NCBI RefSeq assembly: GCF_029168945.1
Contig: NC_083610.1
Span: 78,483,580-78,547,579, forward strand
Length of the DNA: 64,000 nt
From: Cannabis sativa
Taxonomy: Eukaryota > Streptophyta > Magnoliopsida > Rosales > Cannabaceae
Direction: 5' to 3'
Below are positions 46,207 to 57,064 of this stretch, one piece after another (position 1 is the stretch's first letter; each line of letters begins with the position of its first letter). Below the pieces are notes generated by a model, which was not told the DNA's origin, searched no databases, and worked only from the letters and a program-made list of their open reading frames with translations. Position numbers and translations under genes: made by a program.

Positions 46207-47367
46207 AATAATTCTGAATGAATCTTTAGTGGAAACAGTGAGAAAGTTTCGGTGTAATCAATACCTTCTCTTTGAGTAAAGCCTTTAGCCACTAAACGCG
46301 CTTTAAACCTTTCAATCATCCCTTTTTATCCCTTTTAGCCTTTAAAATCCACTTACAACCTATTGGTTTAAAACCATCGAGTAATAAAACTAGCTCCCAT
46401 ACACCATTTTTCTTCATGGAGTCGATCTCATCATCCGTAGTCGCTAACCATTTTGAAGATTGTGGACTATTAAGTGCTTCACTAAAAGTGACAGGATCCA
46501 CAAAATGATCAATATCATATTCTCCTTCTCCAAGATAAACAAAATTATCATGACACTTTGTTGACTTCTTTTGTCTCTGAGATCTTCTTAGAGGAGGTAC
46601 TTCTGGAATAACTTCTCTTTGTTGATCATTGTTTTGAATAACATCTTCCACTACTGGAATTTCTTCAATAACAGGATTCTAATTAACAATAGGAGCTTCA
46701 TCATTAACAAGCCCTTCATCAATAATAGGACCTTCATCATCTTCGATATCGGGAGCAATGTATTCATCAACAATGGGAGCATTACCAACTGGAGTAGGAT
46801 GAAGACTACTATTATCATCTCTTGAAAATGACATAGGAATACAAATTCCTTTAGAGGACTCCCCCATTTCAAGAGATGTTGAAGGAATTTTTTCAGCAAC
46901 ATCAAATTCCAAAAATTTAGCAGTCTGAGATTCAACAATTCGCGTACCACGAGTGGGACAGTAAAAGCGATAGCCTTTTGAGCGCATTGGATAACCAATG
47001 AAATAACAGCGATTTGTTCTCGGATCTAACTTTTTCAAATTAGGATCATAAATCTTTACTTCAGCTGGACAACCCATACACGAAGATGATTTAGACTAGG
47101 CTTCCGCCCAGTCCACAACTCAAAAGGGGTCTTGGGAACAGATTTACTGGGAACACGATTTAAAATATAAGTTGCAGTCATAAGTGCTTCACCCCATAAA
47201 AAACTCTGGAAGATTTATTCTACTCATCATACTTCTAACCATATCCATGAGAGTGCGATTTCTCCTTTCAGCAACGCCATTTTGCTCTGGTGAACCAGGC
47301 ATAGTGTATTGAGCAACTATACCATTTTCTTGTAAGTACTCTGCAAAAAGCCCCATGTGTTGTCCAG
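46207..47367 (-). pseudogene. Copia integrase C-terminus and RT N-terminus (7.3-kb element)
   Basis: Contains the integrase C-terminal region ('[20 protein letters not shown]', 'RCYFIGYPMRSKGYRFY'), an acidic linker and the RT N-terminus ('SSKWLATTDDEIDSMKKNGVWEL', 'PIGCKWILKAKRD'). The catalytic Glu region ('SPEQNGVAERRNRT'-type) is readable near 47255-47290, out of phase. Stops occur near 46679 and 47080, and phase changes near 47360 and 46310. Confidence 0.88.
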
Positions 47368-48246
47368 TTACGTATAACGACCATAATATTCTCCTCCACG
47401 ATCAGAATGAACAACTTTGATGACTCTTCCTAATTGTTTCTCAACCTCATTTCGAAAAATTTTGAGTTTATCAAGGGCGTCAGATTTTTCTTTAATTAAA
47501 TAGGTGAATCCATAACGAGAAAAATCATCGATAAAAGTGATAAAATACTTATTTCTGCACAACGTGGTGGAATAAGGACCACTGATGTCTGTGTGGATAA
47601 TTTCCAATAAAGATTGACTGCGGTTTGCAGTCTTCTTTCTTGTTTTAGTTAATTTTCCACGAGTACAATCAACACAAGTATCCCAATCAGAAGCATCAAG
47701 AGGAGGAAGTATTTCAGATTTAATTAAACGATCAACGCTTTCTCTGGAAATATGACCCAATCTTTTGTGCCATAACAATAAGGATGTTTCCTTAATATGA
47801 GGTCTTTTACCCACAGAATTCACAACATTAAAAGAGGAATTTAAAGGAGCCAATGACAACTTGTAAAGACCATTAGAATAAAAGCAATTTCCAATAATTC
47901 GAGAGTCAAGCATAATGTCAACATTATCATTTGCAAAATGAAAAGAATATCCTTGTTTAACCAAAAGCGGAAGCGAAACTAAATTCCTTTTAAAAGTAGG
48001 AACATAAAAAGTATTGTTCAGAATAATCTTATCACGAGACTGTAATTCAAGAATAAATGTTCCAACATAGGTAACGTCAACTCCAACATCATTGCCCACT
48101 TTAAGCTTGGACTCCCTCTCACTTGGCTTCCTGAGATCCCTTAGCCCCTGTAAGGAAGCAGAAACATGAACAGTAGCACCACTGTCTAACCACCAAGAAT
48201 CAATAGGAACATCAACTAGATTAGATTCAAAACAAACACATGCCAA
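47368..48246 (-). pseudogene. Copia protease and integrase core (7.3-kb element)
   Basis: A 292-codon open stretch: protease 'SWWLDSGATVHVS' (active D-S-G-A), GAG-pre-integrase 'LLWHKRLGHISRESV' with zinc ligands 'CVDCTRGKLT', and the core with Asp in 'IIHTDISGPYST' and Asp in 'VVHSDRGGEYYG'. Motifs are intact within the stretch. It loses phase after 'GGEYYGRYT' at 47368, before the catalytic Glu. Confidence 0.93.
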
Positions 48247-48249
48247 TGG

Positions 48250-49110
48250 ATTACCTGATTGTGCTTGCTTCTTTTCTAACCAAGTCTTAAATTTGTGACG
48301 ATCGTTCTCCGATGCCCCAATTTTTCACAAAAGTAACACTTCACATTAGAGTATTTGGACTTTCCGTTGTTATTCTTCTGTTTATTCTTATGCTCCTTAC
48401 CATTACCATTCTGTTTAGTAGCACCATCATTTTTATCTTGAATTTTCCTTTTCCTTTGTTGGGCTTGAGGTGAGAAACATAGTTAGCAGATTCATTCTTC
48501 TCCCTTTTAAGCTTGCTTTCTTCAGCCACACACTGAGAAATTAGGTCGCTGATAGTCCATGTTTGATTGTAAGTGTTGTAGGTTTGTCTTGATAAGGCTG
48601 AAAGAGGCAGGAAGAGCATGAAGAGCTCGATGAATAATGAAAGAGTCAGGAAGAGGAATATTATGATCTTTCAACTTGGACTGAACATTCACCAATTTCA
48701 GAATAAAATCTCGCACTCTTTTTAATTCATCATACTTAATGGTTGTCATTTCATCCATAAGATGTCCAGCTTCAGCGTTTTCACCAGTGTCGTATAATTT
48801 TTCTACAGCATTGAAAAACTCTTTGGCATTTGTAGTGTATGGCAAACCACTCAATAGATGTTCAGGAATGGATCTTTTCATAGTAAGAAGACTAAGTCGA
48901 CTTGACTTTTCCCATTGTGCATGATGAGTTCTCTCGGCGGTATCTTGAGTCAGTAAGATCAGCAGGTTTTTCTTCTCGTAGGCACAAGTCCAAATCCATT
49001 ATGCCTAAAGTAAATTCCACATCTCGTTTCCATGTCTTGTAGTTGGAAGCATTCAAAATATGGATGGAAGCATTATTGTTGTTCACAGAAAAGGAGACTG
49101 AAAAATTCAA
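48250..49110 (-). pseudogene. Copia gag (7.3-kb element)
   Basis: Starts at ATG 49110-49108. The first phase gives 'IHILNASNYKTWKRDVEF' (48892-49110), the second 'MKRSIPEHLLSGLPYT' and 'LHALPASFSLIKTNLQ' (48522-48881), the third 'WTISDLISQCVAEESKLKRE' (48341-48619), then a CCHC knuckle in another phase (CYFCEKLGHRRT near 48310-48350) whose last Cys is lost. That is three or more phase changes in 860 bp, several beside short A or T runs. All gag blocks are otherwise present. Confidence 0.9.
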
Positions 49111-50607
49111 AAAATTAAAACTTGAATAAGCAATATGAGCAATGTATTAGAAAATATTGTAGAATCAACTGGTCATTATAAACTCCCCTTTGGGGTGAGA
49201 ATATAACACACACATGATCTACCTTCATGAAGTTAACAACAAAGAAAAAATACATATTATTTAAGAATTTTATTACCTTTGGGCAAATAAATTTCTTAAA
49301 AATATGTATTAATTCAAGCAAAAAAATAATAATAAATTTATATATTTAAATTATTACCTTTGGGCAAATAATTAAAATATATACATTTAATATTAACTCA
49401 CTTCATGGAATGTGAACTAATATATGTAAATACTACCTTTGGGCAAGTAATTACACATATAGTCAACCAAAAAATATAATATTTTCTTCAACATGTGAAA
49501 TTTGGTGATAAAGCAATCATTGAAAATTAATAATTTTCAACCAAATTTCCAAAAGAGATATATAATTGCTTTTATTATATTGATAATCAAAAAATAAAGT
49601 GTCCACCATAACACATTATTTTTGTATCAAACAACCAAGTTTTATAATTTTAGAACAACAAATAATCATAAGATGTGAATATAAGAAAATTGGTGGAGAC
49701 TACATAGTCAAAATAAATTAAATAAGAGAGTGACTATGTCATATGGAACGAGAAGAAACTCAAAAAATTTTCTATGATCGACAGATTTCGAAAAATCATC
49801 AAAAATTATTTTTAATAATTTTTTAACTACATAATTATCATTAAAATAATAATAATTATTAAACGGAGTCAAAAAATTAATTAAAAATCATAGAAAAATC
49901 AGAAATTAAATTCTAAGCACGCTGGAAAAAAAAAACGTCGAAAAACGATATTCCAGGTGGCCCCACGCGCCGCCTGCGCGAGTGGGCTTCGCGGCTGGGA
50001 GTCACCTTCAACCTCCAGCGGGTCCTGCAATTCGGGTCACGTGACCCGGTTCGGCCAGTCGGGTTTGCAAGTGTTTTCCGGCCAAAAAATCGACGAAAAG
50101 TGGGGATTTTGGATGGGTTTTGCTCGGGATTGAATTTCTAATTGATCTACGCTACTAATTTCGGGTATTAAAGGTTAAATCTCTAGATTTCATGGCAAAA
50201 GCAATCCGAAAATTAAGAACTTAAAAAAAATAGTTTGTGTTATCAATTCTCCATTGAAACCCGAAATAAATTGTGTAAGAACATTGATAAACAATTAATT
50301 ATGAGAAATCTATTATCAATTTTAGATCAAATACAATAAAATCAAAATACACAAATTATAATTTCACATTATAATCATATAAACCCTAAAACTTTAAATT
50401 TAAAAATTTTCTTAATATATACAATGATTTCATGCATATAATATATCAATTGAAAGAGAATTTAACGATCAATAAAACCCCTAAAGTTTTAAGATTTATA
50501 AACAAAAAATTGCACATAAAATAATAACGAAATTGATATGAAATTATGGATAATTAACGTATACAAATTAATTATACTAATTATAGGTTCTAAATCATAT
50601 ACAATAG
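49111..50607 (-). promoter_or_regulatory. Leader (5' UTR) of the 7.3-kb copia element
   Basis: About 1.5 kb between PBS and gag with no open frame of note (49115-49321 is AT-rich chance). It contains three copies of the word TTACCTTTGGGCAAATAA at about 49273, 49358 and 49434 (spacing about 80) and a related CTTTGGGG at 49190. A GC-rich island lies at about 49960-50110 with the 16-bp palindrome CGGGTCACGTGACCCG (50033-50048). Long leaders are usual for larger copia elements. Confidence 0.7.
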
Positions 50608-50621
50608 GCAATCTGATACCA
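50608..50621 (-). other. Primer-binding site of the 7.3-kb copia element
   Basis: Minus strand TGGTATCAGATTGC, complementary to the initiator Met tRNA 3' end for the first ten bases, 2 bp after the 5' LTR. Confidence 0.88.
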
Positions 50622-50623
50622 CA

Positions 50624-51113
50624 TGTTATGTAAATTAACAATTAACCCAAGATCTATTTGTATATAACATAGAACACAATAATAAGATATAATAATTAGG
50701 TATGTGTACCTGATTGATCCATAGCAATTATCTCTGATTGATCCACAGCAGTTACTCCAATTCGATAGTGCAATACTATCAACTAAGTCTTCCTCCCAAG
50801 ATCTCTAAATCAGAAGCAGTTTATTTTATCTGATTATCAAAAGGTATACAATTGTGATGAGACAATATGTATTTATAGAGTTAGGGAGGGGACTTAGCTA
50901 CAAAACCCTAGTTGTGCTGGGCCTGCTCATCAAAGGCTTCAGTCAACTAGAAAAGCCCACACTTCTGCTTCACCTAGACTTTACTCACAGATGCTAAGCC
51001 CATTAACAATTGATCACCAACAACATGGGCTAACACAGCAAAGAACTATCCAATCAACTCAAGTTTTAATAAAACCAATAAAATTTAATGTAAGCCCAAA
51101 TAAAAGTCTAACA
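50624..51113 (-). repeat. 5' LTR of the 7.3-kb copia element
   Basis: 490 bp, about 98.5% identical to 43767-44255 by eye. TATTTATAGAG (about 50870-50880 on the plus strand) may be the reverse of a TATAAATA promoter box in minus sense. Confidence 0.95.
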
Positions 51114-51118
51114 AGGAG

Positions 51119-51489
51119 GCCATAAGTTTAAAATTCCATACGTCACTTTTTTTTTAGTATGATTTTTGGAATTTGAACATGACAATTAATGTAAAATGTG
51201 ATTATATTAAAATTTATTTTAACATAATTGTGTATTATTTTATATTTTATTATAGTCAATTCTATAATTTTTATTAAATTTTGAAGTCCACATAATATAA
51301 AAATGAATATTACTATTAAGCTCCATGATGTTTAATACCACCGTATCTTATAAATAGTTAGGCACTATATGAACGACTATATTTAATTCAAGAAAGCCAA
51401 TTATTGTTCTAAAATTGCATCTTAGGTCCAACATTTGTTTGGGGTACAACTACTTCGTTTTAAAATAAATTGCCTTCACCTACTTGATT

Positions 51490-51491
<2 letters not shown>
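51119..51491. other. Gene-free AT-rich DNA
   Basis: Nothing recognisable. Confidence 0.5.

Positions 51492-51580
<89 letters not shown>
51492..51580. repeat. (CT)n microsatellite
   Basis: An uninterrupted run of about 44 CT units. Two open frames across it are Ser/Leu translations of the repeat and are rejected. Confidence 0.98.
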
Positions 51581-51583
<3 letters not shown>

Positions 51584-52112
51584 CACAAAATCAACAAAAT
51601 CCAATACAAAGTGTCTTCGTCTCATACACCTTTTATTTTTTTAATCATAAATTAAATGGACAATAATAACTATATTATACATAAATAATATATTTTTTTA
51701 TGAAAATAAAGCTTTAATTATTTGTGACACTTAAATAATCAAAATCGTTTCTTAGTAGCAGCTACTACTGTAAATATGTGTCGTATCGTATCGTATTATA
51801 TCATAAAAATATAAATGATTCAGTATCGTGTTATAAAAAATGTGAGTTGTATCGTATCATGCTAATATTTTAAAAAAGTTATCTTAATATTTTTGTATCG
51901 TGCTTTATTCGAGTAATTTTTTTTATACAAGCTCAAATTTGTGCTATACTTTTTTATATTTTATTTTTACCATTAATGAAATAATTGCTAAATTATATGT
52001 ATTTTTTAAAATTTTCATTATTTTTATATAATTTTTCAACAGTATTTTATAAAAAATCATATAAAGAAATCATTAAAATTATAAAATTTAAATATTTACT
52101 AATAAATACTCA
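51581..52112. other. Gene-free AT-rich DNA with GTATCGTATC words
   Basis: GTATCGTATC-type words between about 51780 and 51905 form a degenerate repeat; the word returns as TACGTATCGCGCC at 52183-52195. No genes. Confidence 0.45.
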
Positions 52113-52113
52113 A

Positions 52114-52169
<56 letters not shown>
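52113..52169. repeat. (ATT)n microsatellite
   Basis: About 19 uninterrupted ATT units. Confidence 0.97.
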
Positions 52170-52615
52170 CAAATAGTATCTTACGTATCGCGCCGTGTTT
52201 TGTCATGTTTAGTTTGTATTTTTTTTTATGATGTCGTGTCAATTCATAATATTCTGCTTGTGTTCATATTTTCTTAAAAATTTTACACAAAATATTATAT
52301 TCTTTTTCAAACTTTATATTTATACTGTGATACTTTATTTTTTTTACATTTGTATATTCTATATTATAATTTTTTTATTTGTACTTTTTTATTATTTCTC
52401 TTTACTTTTTTATTATTTTATTTCTTTACTCCCTTTCTCTCTCTCTCTTAAGCTGAGCCTTTTCTTTTCTTTCTCTTTTCTTACGTTGATCCTCTCTCTC
52501 TCTCTCTCTTCTTTTTCTTCTATCTCTCTGTTAGCTTCTTTTTTTTTTTTCTTTTCTTCTTTACCCCCTTTCTTTCTACTCTCACACACTCTTTCTTTTT
52601 CACATTTTATTTCGG
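52170..52615. other. Gene-free pyrimidine-rich DNA
   Basis: T/C-rich with short CT runs at 52436-52450 and 52492-52510. The 167-codon plus-strand frame 52228-52731 is a Phe/Leu/Ser-rich translation of this tract and is not accepted as a gene. Confidence 0.5.
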
Positions 52616-52986
52616 GAATATACTCATTTAGTATCTTGTATTTTTATAAAAAACATATTTGGTACCCTATGTTTTCAATAATACTTAATTGGTACCTCAT
52701 ATTTTTAAATTGTACATATTTGGTACCTTAAAATAAAATTTAATCAATACAATTTTATTAATTTAACCAAACAATTCTCAGTTATATGTAATCAAATAAA
52801 TAAATTATAATTTAGAATTCATAAAATTTTAGACTATTGATAGTATTGATTAAATTTTATCAAATTTGAATTTAGGGTACCAAATAAGTATAATTTTAAA
52901 ATACAGGGTACCAAATAAGTATTATTAAAAATACAAGGTACCAAACTTGTATTTAGATAAAACACAGGGTACCAAATGTGTAGACA
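52616..52986. repeat. Inverted repeat with GGTACCAAAT units
   Basis: The left arm (about 52616-52735) carries ATTTGGTACC/ATTGGTACC words about every 30 bases. The right arm (about 52868-52986) carries GGGTACCAAAT, GGGTACCAAATA, AGGTACCAAAC and GGGTACCAAATG. The arms are inverted imperfect copies around a loop of about 130 bp, so the single strand could fold into a long hairpin. It may be a MITE. No target duplication was found. Confidence 0.7.
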
Positions 52987-53519
52987 CCCTTGTAATTTTA
53001 CTATTTTTTCTTAAGTTTTAACACTCTTATTTATCTTTCTCACTCTCACAAAATTTGTTCTATTTTTAAAATTTAAAAGCACTTCTAATTTTTTTTCTAT
53101 ATTTTCTTACTAATCACACTCAAATTTGTCTAATACTATTTTTTCAAAACTAATTATATATATTTAAAATAATATTAATTAATTTCATTTTAACTCTTAC
53201 AAATTTAATTAAAATTATTTCTATTAAAAATAATTTATATAAAATTATTAAATTATTATTACACATTTACATTTTTTTCCATCTCTCTTTCTAAACAAGA
53301 TAAATAATAATATACGTAAACCAATAAAACTGTACCATGTGTACACTGTGCCCACATAGACAATTCAACATGACTGTTAACAATCAAATTTAGTTGGTAA
53401 TTGTAAATTGCTAACAATATCTTAGTTTTGGGAGTTTTTGCGCCAAAAATTGGGTTTTGAAGGTTAATTGTTAACAAAGTGAAACTATTGAGGATTTTGT
53501 TACAATTTACCTTTACTTT
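52987..53519. other. Gene-free AT-rich DNA
   Basis: No coding or RNA feature that I can support. Confidence 0.5.
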
Positions 53520-54360
53520 GATGTGGTTTTTAGATTTATTTGTTATACAATTATTTTTTAGTTGTTATGTATTTGTCACGGTGTAATTATACTTTTACAT
53601 TTTTCTCTTTCCTTCCTTCTTTCCAAACAATAAAAAATAAGATACGTTTCTATCTTTCTATCTTTCTCTTCAAAAATACCAAGTATTGGAGTAAAATTGG
53701 ATTGTTGTTAAGTTTTTTGTCATTGTTATTTGTTATTTATGTTGTACACATGTATTTTTTATTTGTTGTTTATGTTTGGATAGACTGATTAATATTTGGT
53801 TAATGAAAGTTATATATTTTTTTTTTTTGTATGTTTTGTAGTTTATTCGGAGTTGATTTATAAATGATTTGCATATTCCAACGAGGTCGATGTCTTATTT
53901 TTTTCTTTTTTTTTTTCTGTTGTTTTGTAGTTGTCTTCTTGTTATTTTATAGTTATTTTTGTGTTGTTGAATTTTAAGTGTTTCATAGCAGTGTTATAGT
54001 TATTTTTCTATTGTTTTTATGTGTTTTGTTTTGTTGTACAATTATTTTTTAGCTATTTTTTTTTATTTATGTGCACATTTGTTATGGTGTATATTTTTAT
54101 TTTATTCTTGACAATTTTTTTGTTGTATAAATATGTATTTATTTTGTTATTTTTGTATTGTGTTTTTAGTTATTTTTAAGTGGTTTTTAAAATATTTTTT
54201 TTTTGTTGTACAATTACTTTTTAGTTGTTTTTTGATTTATGTGCATTTGTTATGGTGCATATTTTTATTTTATTCGTGATAATTTTTTGTTGTATGTGTT
54301 TTGCTTTGTAGATGTGGATACATATATTTAATTTACTTTTTTGACACATTTTTTTTTAGG
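53520..54360. repeat. Degenerate tandem repeat, period about 170 bp
   Basis: TTGTACAATTATTTTTTAG followed by a TTTATGTGCA and TTGTTATGGTG block occurs at 54033 and 54203, 170 bp apart, with a more diverged version at about 53541. T-rich, with no real open frame. Confidence 0.6.
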
Positions 54361-54954
54361 AAAATACAATGATAAGTTTTTCCCTTTTTTTATCGACACA
54401 TTGTGTATTATTATATATTGACAAATCATAGTTATTTTTTTATTTATTTTGAATTATACATTATCCATTATATTATATACATCATTTTGAAATTGTAAAA
54501 TTTTATTATTAATGTAACCATTCATTTAATTTCTAAAAACTAAATAGTTATTTTAGCTGTTACTAGCTCAAAAAAGAAGGAAAAAAAAAAGAGTTCAAAG
54601 TATAAAGTTGTAATAAATAAATGTTACGAAAAAAAAATAATGTAGTAGTACAGAAAATAATCAAGTTGTCAAAACTAAAATCACTTTGTAGTACGAAAAC
54701 AAGCGGAGGAGTTGATATTGTTTTGCATATTGTAACGAGGTTGATGTCTTGTTATTTCTCTATTGTTTTGCATCTGTCTTTTTATAGTTTTATTACTATT
54801 TTTTTAGTTGCTTTAGTTGTTTTTTTTTATTTTATTAAAATATAGTATTTTTGAAAACTTAACACAATAAAAATATATTAAAAAAAGTATGACCAGTAAA
54901 AGTATAAAAATATAAAAGAAAGATAAATATTTTTTTTGTAAAATCTTATTTTTG
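54361..54954. other. Gene-free AT-rich DNA
   Basis: A/T homopolymer-rich. The 74-codon frame at 54621-54845 has no motif. Confidence 0.5.
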
Positions 54955-55910
54955 GGTTTTTTTTTTCAGTTTTAACTAAAAAAATAATAATATTATAAAA
55001 ATACTTTCACCTGACCAAATAAACAAATATACAACCCAAATGAAAAAAAATTACACAAATACCACTTACACACACCTACAACCCAAGATCCATGCTTTTT
55101 GGGCAACTATCGTACAACTATCGCGCAATCACGCAGCAACCCAACGCAACCGAAACGAAAACTCAACCAGAAAGAGAACTACCATTAATTCCGGTGACTT
55201 CACCTGAGAAGATAACTAGAATCAATCAAAACAGGGGTTGTTTCGAATTCATAAAAAAAATGTAAAAAAAAACTACTACAAAACTAATATTCAACCGGAA
55301 ATCCAGTTTAATTGTATAAAACTAATGTCCCGACTTAAATTTTCAGATTCATGAAAGGCAAATCTCAAAAAATTAAACTCGAGTTCCCAAACAATCCAAC
55401 TCAAGTATAATCCAAAAAAAAAAATTACATCGATACTATTGTAAAATGTTTATCCTGGTGTATTTCGCTGTTTTCCGAATTTCTAATGGTGAATTTGTTC
55501 ATATTAAATTATAAAAAGACATGTAGACAGAGTTACGTAAGTGGAAATACTATTCTGATTTTTAATGTTTCACAATAGTTGCATTATATTTTGCTAATAA
55601 TTATTTCGTCTGATTGAAATTTTTGTCTGATGCAACCTTTGGCCAACCCCCATCAACCACCCACAAACTTTCGTCTGATTGAAACCTTCGTCTAATGCAA
55701 CCTTCGACCAACCACCCAATAACTACCCCTGCAACCATCATCTGATTGAAACCTTCGTCTGATGCAATTACTGCGCAACCACGCAGCATCCACCCTGCAA
55801 CTATCGTCTGATTGTGTAAGTGATAGTGTAAGTGATATATTAGTAATTAAAATAAAATAAAATGTATAAATATTGACCACACCTTATACAGGTATTTTTG
55901 TAAATAAAGT
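54955..55910. repeat. Dispersed AT-rich repeat, copy 2
   Basis: Starts near CAGTTTTAACTAAAAAAATA and ends near GGTATTTTTGTAAATAAAGTG. It shares with copies 3 and 4 the blocks CCAAATAAACAAATATACAA, CACACCT-CAACCCA, AGAAAGAGAAC-ACCATTAATTC, GACTTCACCTGAGAAGA and CAATCAAAACAGGGGTTGTTT. It is not coding; small minus-strand frames arise from a local minisatellite. Element class unknown. Confidence 0.75.
55605..55820. repeat. TTCGTCTGATGCAACC minisatellite
   Basis: Inside dispersed repeat copy 2 the phrases TCGTCTGATTGAAA and TTCGTCTGATGCAACC alternate at least five times, separated by CAACCACCCA-like spacers. In copies 3 and 4 the phrase occurs only once, so it expanded locally. Confidence 0.75.
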
Positions 55911-56176
55911 GTTAATTTATATTTTTTATGTAATAATTCTATATATAAATTTATAATTTTAAAAGATTTAAATTAATTGAAAAAATAATACTAGAATAGT
56001 AATATGGTTTGAACAAAATTATAACAAAAAAAAAAGCGTAGATATTTAAAAACTTGGGGGTTGTGATGTGAATGACTGTATTTGGGCTGAAAAGCAGGGT
56101 TGTGTTATTGGGTTTGGGTCATAGAGAGGACACGTCACACCATCGAGGTTGGCTCACCTCAAGCGAAGCTGATGCT

Positions 56177-56555
56177 GCTAGTGTATCTCCAATGGCACAA
56201 TACTCAATAGTTGCCAAAATACACATATCTTTCTATTTTTTTTTGTTGTAATTTTTCTTTCATCCACATAAAATTTGACACATTTTCTTACAAAAAATTA
56301 TTTCGATAATAGACAACTCCAAAAGTTGTCACAATGATTTCGCATACTACTTTTTAATTAAATTTATATTTCTAAATGTTCTCTCAAAAACTTAATTGGT
56401 AATAAAATAATATATTTTTTTAAAAAAAATAAATGATACCACACTACCATTACTCATTTTGGACAATAATATTAATAAAATTAATTTGAAATATTAACTA
56501 AAATGTACATGTGGCAAAGACACTCTATGAGCAACCCCAATTGAAGATGCTCTTA
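56177..56555. mobile_element. MITE-like element
   Basis: The left end GTGTATCTCCAATGGCACAA and the right end, read on the minus strand, GAGCATCTTCAATTGGGGTT form an imperfect inverted repeat. The interior is AT-rich without coding. GAGCATCTCCAATGG-like termini are common in plant MITEs. Borders and target duplication (CTA/TTA?) are uncertain. Confidence 0.5.
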
Positions 56556-56626
56556 GGGATGAAAGAGATGAGAGGTCCCTATTTTATAACGTTATGGTTT
56601 GAAGTTGAATTTTGAAAGATAAAAAA

Positions 56627-57058
56627 TGTAACGCCCCGCTTCAAACTTTTATTGGGCCCTTACACCCACGAAATGAATGGTTCTTATACATGAGTACGTC
56701 ACTCTGGCTGCTTTCATGGAATGATGACTGATCCTACAGACCAACACGAGTGTTTCCAACGTGCTTTGTCCTCACTCGCACACTTCTTGGGAAAACTTCC
56801 CAAGAGGTCACCCATCCTCAAATTGCTCCAGGTCAAGCACGCTAACTGTGGAGTTCTTTCGTGATGGGCTACCGAAAAACAAGATGCACCTTGTTGATAT
56901 AGGTAGTACCAATCAATCTATTTAAGCCCTCTTCAATTGTGTAGTCCCATACCTACACAGTCTCAGAATCAACACACTTGACCTTCCCCAAGCAATGTGG
57001 GATTGCACAGCTTACCCGATATATCTCGTTACGGATCACGGGACTACTGACTGTCACA
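56627..57058 (-). mobile_element. Solo LTR of a Cassandra TRIM retrotransposon
   Basis: 432 bp. On the minus strand it starts TGTGACAGTCAGTAGTCCCG and ends GGGGCGTTACA (TG...CA), with a 5S rRNA-like segment inside. That combination defines Cassandra, a terminal-repeat retrotransposon in miniature that uses 5S-derived pol III signals. Only one LTR is present, so this is a solo LTR. Flanks are A-rich (AAAAA on both sides), so a target duplication cannot be told from poly(A). It sits at the left edge of dispersed repeat copy 3. Confidence 0.93.
56795..56873 (-). ncRNA. 5S rRNA-like domain in the Cassandra LTR
   Basis: Read on the minus strand: CCCATCACGAAAGAACTCC, then AGTTAGCGTGCTTGACC, then GGATGGGTGACCTCTTGGG. 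These correspond to the 5S rRNA 3' two-thirds, including the A-box region (GCGTGCTTG), intermediate element (GGATG) and C-box (GGGTGACCTC-TGGGAAGT). It is not a functional 5S gene: the 5' third and a terminator context are missing. The promoter boxes are well preserved. Confidence 0.9.
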
Positions 57059-57064
57059 AAAAAA

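Larger units (their letters stand above)
43767..51113 (-). mobile_element. Complete 7.3-kb Ty1/copia element
   Basis: LTRs of 489 and 490 bp (TGTTATGTAAATTAAC...AAGTCTAACA) are flanked by the 5-bp duplication AGGAG (43762-43766 and 51114-51118). The PBS (minus strand TGGTATCAGATTG) lies 2 bp inside the 5' LTR and a purine tract (CCAAGTGGGAGAA) precedes the 3' LTR. On the minus strand the order is a 1.5-kb leader, gag, protease, integrase, RT and RNase H. LTRs differ at only about seven positions, yet the coding region has at least five phase changes. The copia fragment at 21969-22911 is a close relative. Confidence 0.95.

Noticed and set aside
51435..51666. Two ORFs over the CT microsatellite
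   Set aside because: Pure Ser-Leu repeats from (CT)n; not genes.
52228..52731. 167-codon ORF
   Set aside because: Phe/Leu/Ser/Tyr-rich translation of pyrimidine-rich DNA that runs into the GGTACC inverted repeat; no signal of coding constraint.
56795..56873. A genuine 5S rRNA gene
   Set aside because: Only the 3' two-thirds match, with several substitutions, and it sits inside a TG...CA LTR; Cassandra explains it.
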